Shown in pieces: positions 62,528 through 64,000 of a DNA stretch of 64,000 nucleotides. Below the pieces are notes generated by a model that had not been told where the DNA came from, made no database searches, and was given only the letters and a program-made list of their open reading frames with translations. Each line of letters begins with the position of its first letter. Position 1 is the first letter of the stretch. Position numbers and translations under genes: made by a program. The stretch comes from Leuctra nigra (Eukaryota; Arthropoda; Insecta; Plecoptera; Leuctridae): positions 15,060,309-15,124,308 of the forward strand of contig OW203766.1 of the NCBI GenBank assembly GCA_934045905.1, read 5' to 3'.

Positions 62528-62945
62528 GGGTGTCCTGTATGTCCGACAATGGAAAATAATCGAACTGTCATTTTAAAACGTCAAAATGTCAGAACGAATC
62601 TTTATATCCACTTTCAAGTAAGTTATAACAATAATTCGTTTAAATAATATACGAAATCACATTCTACATACCTGATCGATGAAATAACTCCGTTTCACTA
62701 ACGTTTGATAGTATTTTGAGAGAAATTACATGAGAAGCAAGAGTGTAGCCAACTTGCCAAGACGTGTAGCCCATGGAAGAATAGACAAGTTTCGAAACTT
62801 TCAAATTTGCGCAGTATAGGCCGTGATTTTTTTACATTGAACGAAAATTGGAATACACTCTTGGGACCTTGACTTAGTAGAACCACGGGTAAAGCAATAT
62901 AATGTAAATAGATGATATTTTTGGGGTTGCAAATGGTGAGGGGTT

Positions 62946-62963
62946 GGGGGGGGGGGGGGGGGG
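62946..62963. repeat. G18 homopolymer
   Basis: Eighteen consecutive G within a G-rich stretch; could form a quadruplex or cause assembly/sequencing errors. Confidence 0.9.
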
Positions 62964-63379
62964 CGTAAGTGAACTTTTAAGCCCGAGTATACATACCTAA
63001 CGTCGCAACTTCTCATTAGTATATTGACAGTTACGTTTTGGGAATCAAAATTGTACTAAAGCGATCGATCGTTGATGTTTCAATTTCAATTTCAATGATC
63101 TTTATTTGCATCTTTAAGTACAAAAAGGCGACATTCAGCAATGTGGGAATCGACTGAGAAGCTCAGCGGCTCCCTGCTGATCTGCCATGTAACCTGATGT
63201 GAATTCCTGATGTTGATGTGAATTGTGCAGAGATGCAGACTTTTATTTCATCAGGAGGCCAGTAAGATCACGTGACAGATTTCAGTCAATGAGAGAGCTG
63301 CTCTGGTTTTATCTAAATTTGATAGAGTATTCCATGTTTTCTTAGAAACGTTTTTAAAATCTTTTTATTCAATTTTTTC

Positions 63380-64000
63380 ATTTTTCATTTCTTATTGAGC
63401 GAGCGTAGCGAGCGTCACCACGGTACTCTTATGGCACTTCCTCTGTGTGTTTTTTTGTTGTTTTTTTTTGCCTGCACTGCCCAGGTCAAACCGCACAACC
63501 AATCGATCTGAAATTTTGTACACATACTAACGTAATATATGCGATCCCTGGGATCTTTTCTGAACGAGATCCTGTGATTGGTTCAAATTTTATAAAAATT
63601 ATCTTTCGATTGGTTGGTTCGATCAATTTGAAATTTAGCAAAGTTATTGCAACCAACATTGTACCCAATCAAAAAATAATTCAGCCAAATCCTCCAATTG
63701 GTTCAAATTTGAAACCATTTTTCCTGTGATTTTTGAAATTTAAACTGGAACCGATTGACCGACCAACTAAAAACTTCGCATGGTCATTGGTACCAACATT
63801 TAAGGTATTTTTGCCAATTTTCACTCTAATCTGTCGTTATTTTCAAAAGTTTTTGTCATTTTAGGGACATTTTGCGTGTTGGCTGTCAAATTCACGGCGA
63901 CTTCGAATCTACAAGGCAAGGTAGTTAGAGCAGAAAGTTTTAAACGATATGAAACTAATAATGACCGTTCAACAGATTGATCTGATATTGTGTACACACA
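63380..64000. repeat. Dispersed LINE-tail-like repeat
   Basis: ATTGAGCGAGCGTAGCGAGC at 63393 also occurs inverted near 20730 next to the Jockey 3' end. Periodic phrases CGATCTGAAATTTTGTACAC and GATTGGTTCAAATTT follow. No gene seen. Confidence 0.5.

Overview
The window is nuclear DNA from an arthropod, most likely an insect. Evidence: spliced genes with GT-AG introns and AATAAA signals, an insect-type gustatory receptor, gypsy, Jockey and RTE retroelements, tRNA- and 5S-rRNA-derived SINEs, and very abundant inverted-repeat (foldback) elements in AT-rich DNA. The repeat style made me think of a hemipteran, but the sequence alone does not settle this.

Layout. 1-8343: four head-to-tail units of a ~2.2 kb satellite-like repeat, each with an internal 93-bp tandem repeat. 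8344-10147: a 5S-derived SINE scrap, two possible minus-strand exons of a secreted coiled-coil protein, and a 48-bp minisatellite abutting one of them. 10148-18640: a repeat field with foldback elements, a solo LTR, motif-rich blocks repeating CCGGAAGT/TGACGTCA/AAAATGGCGGC, and an inverted pair of tRNA-like genes. 18644-26572 (minus): a four-exon NYN/PIN ribonuclease gene of the N4BP1/KHNYN/Regnase type, with a 4.7 kb intron holding a Jockey LINE and a 5S-SINE. 27735-36866: a second, inverted copy of the repeat field, whose foldback element is split by a nearly complete young gypsy retrotransposon (gag, pol, 391-395 bp LTRs, 4-bp target duplication). 39409-41620 (plus): a gustatory receptor with an in-frame 75-bp coding minisatellite; its last exon was not found. 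42437-60010 (minus): a complete 14-exon polycystin-2 (Pkd2-like) cation channel gene, 744 codons, every splice phase consistent. 60644-61007 (minus): a probable Ly6/uPAR three-finger exon with a frameshift. The rest is intergenic repeats.

The Pkd2-like and gustatory receptor genes converge tail to tail and the NYN gene is independent; nothing indicates one pathway. The most unusual theme is that tandem arrays sit on exon edges. In Pkd2, a 136-bp array (about 19 copies) is made from the 3' splice site and start of exon 7 and lies directly upstream of it, and a 20-bp array repeats the GTATGT donor directly downstream of exon 11. A third array (48 bp) begins at an exon edge near 9.53 kb, and the gustatory receptor and NYN genes carry tandem repeats inside coding exons. 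The Pkd2 arrays create dozens of decoy splice sites in one gene.
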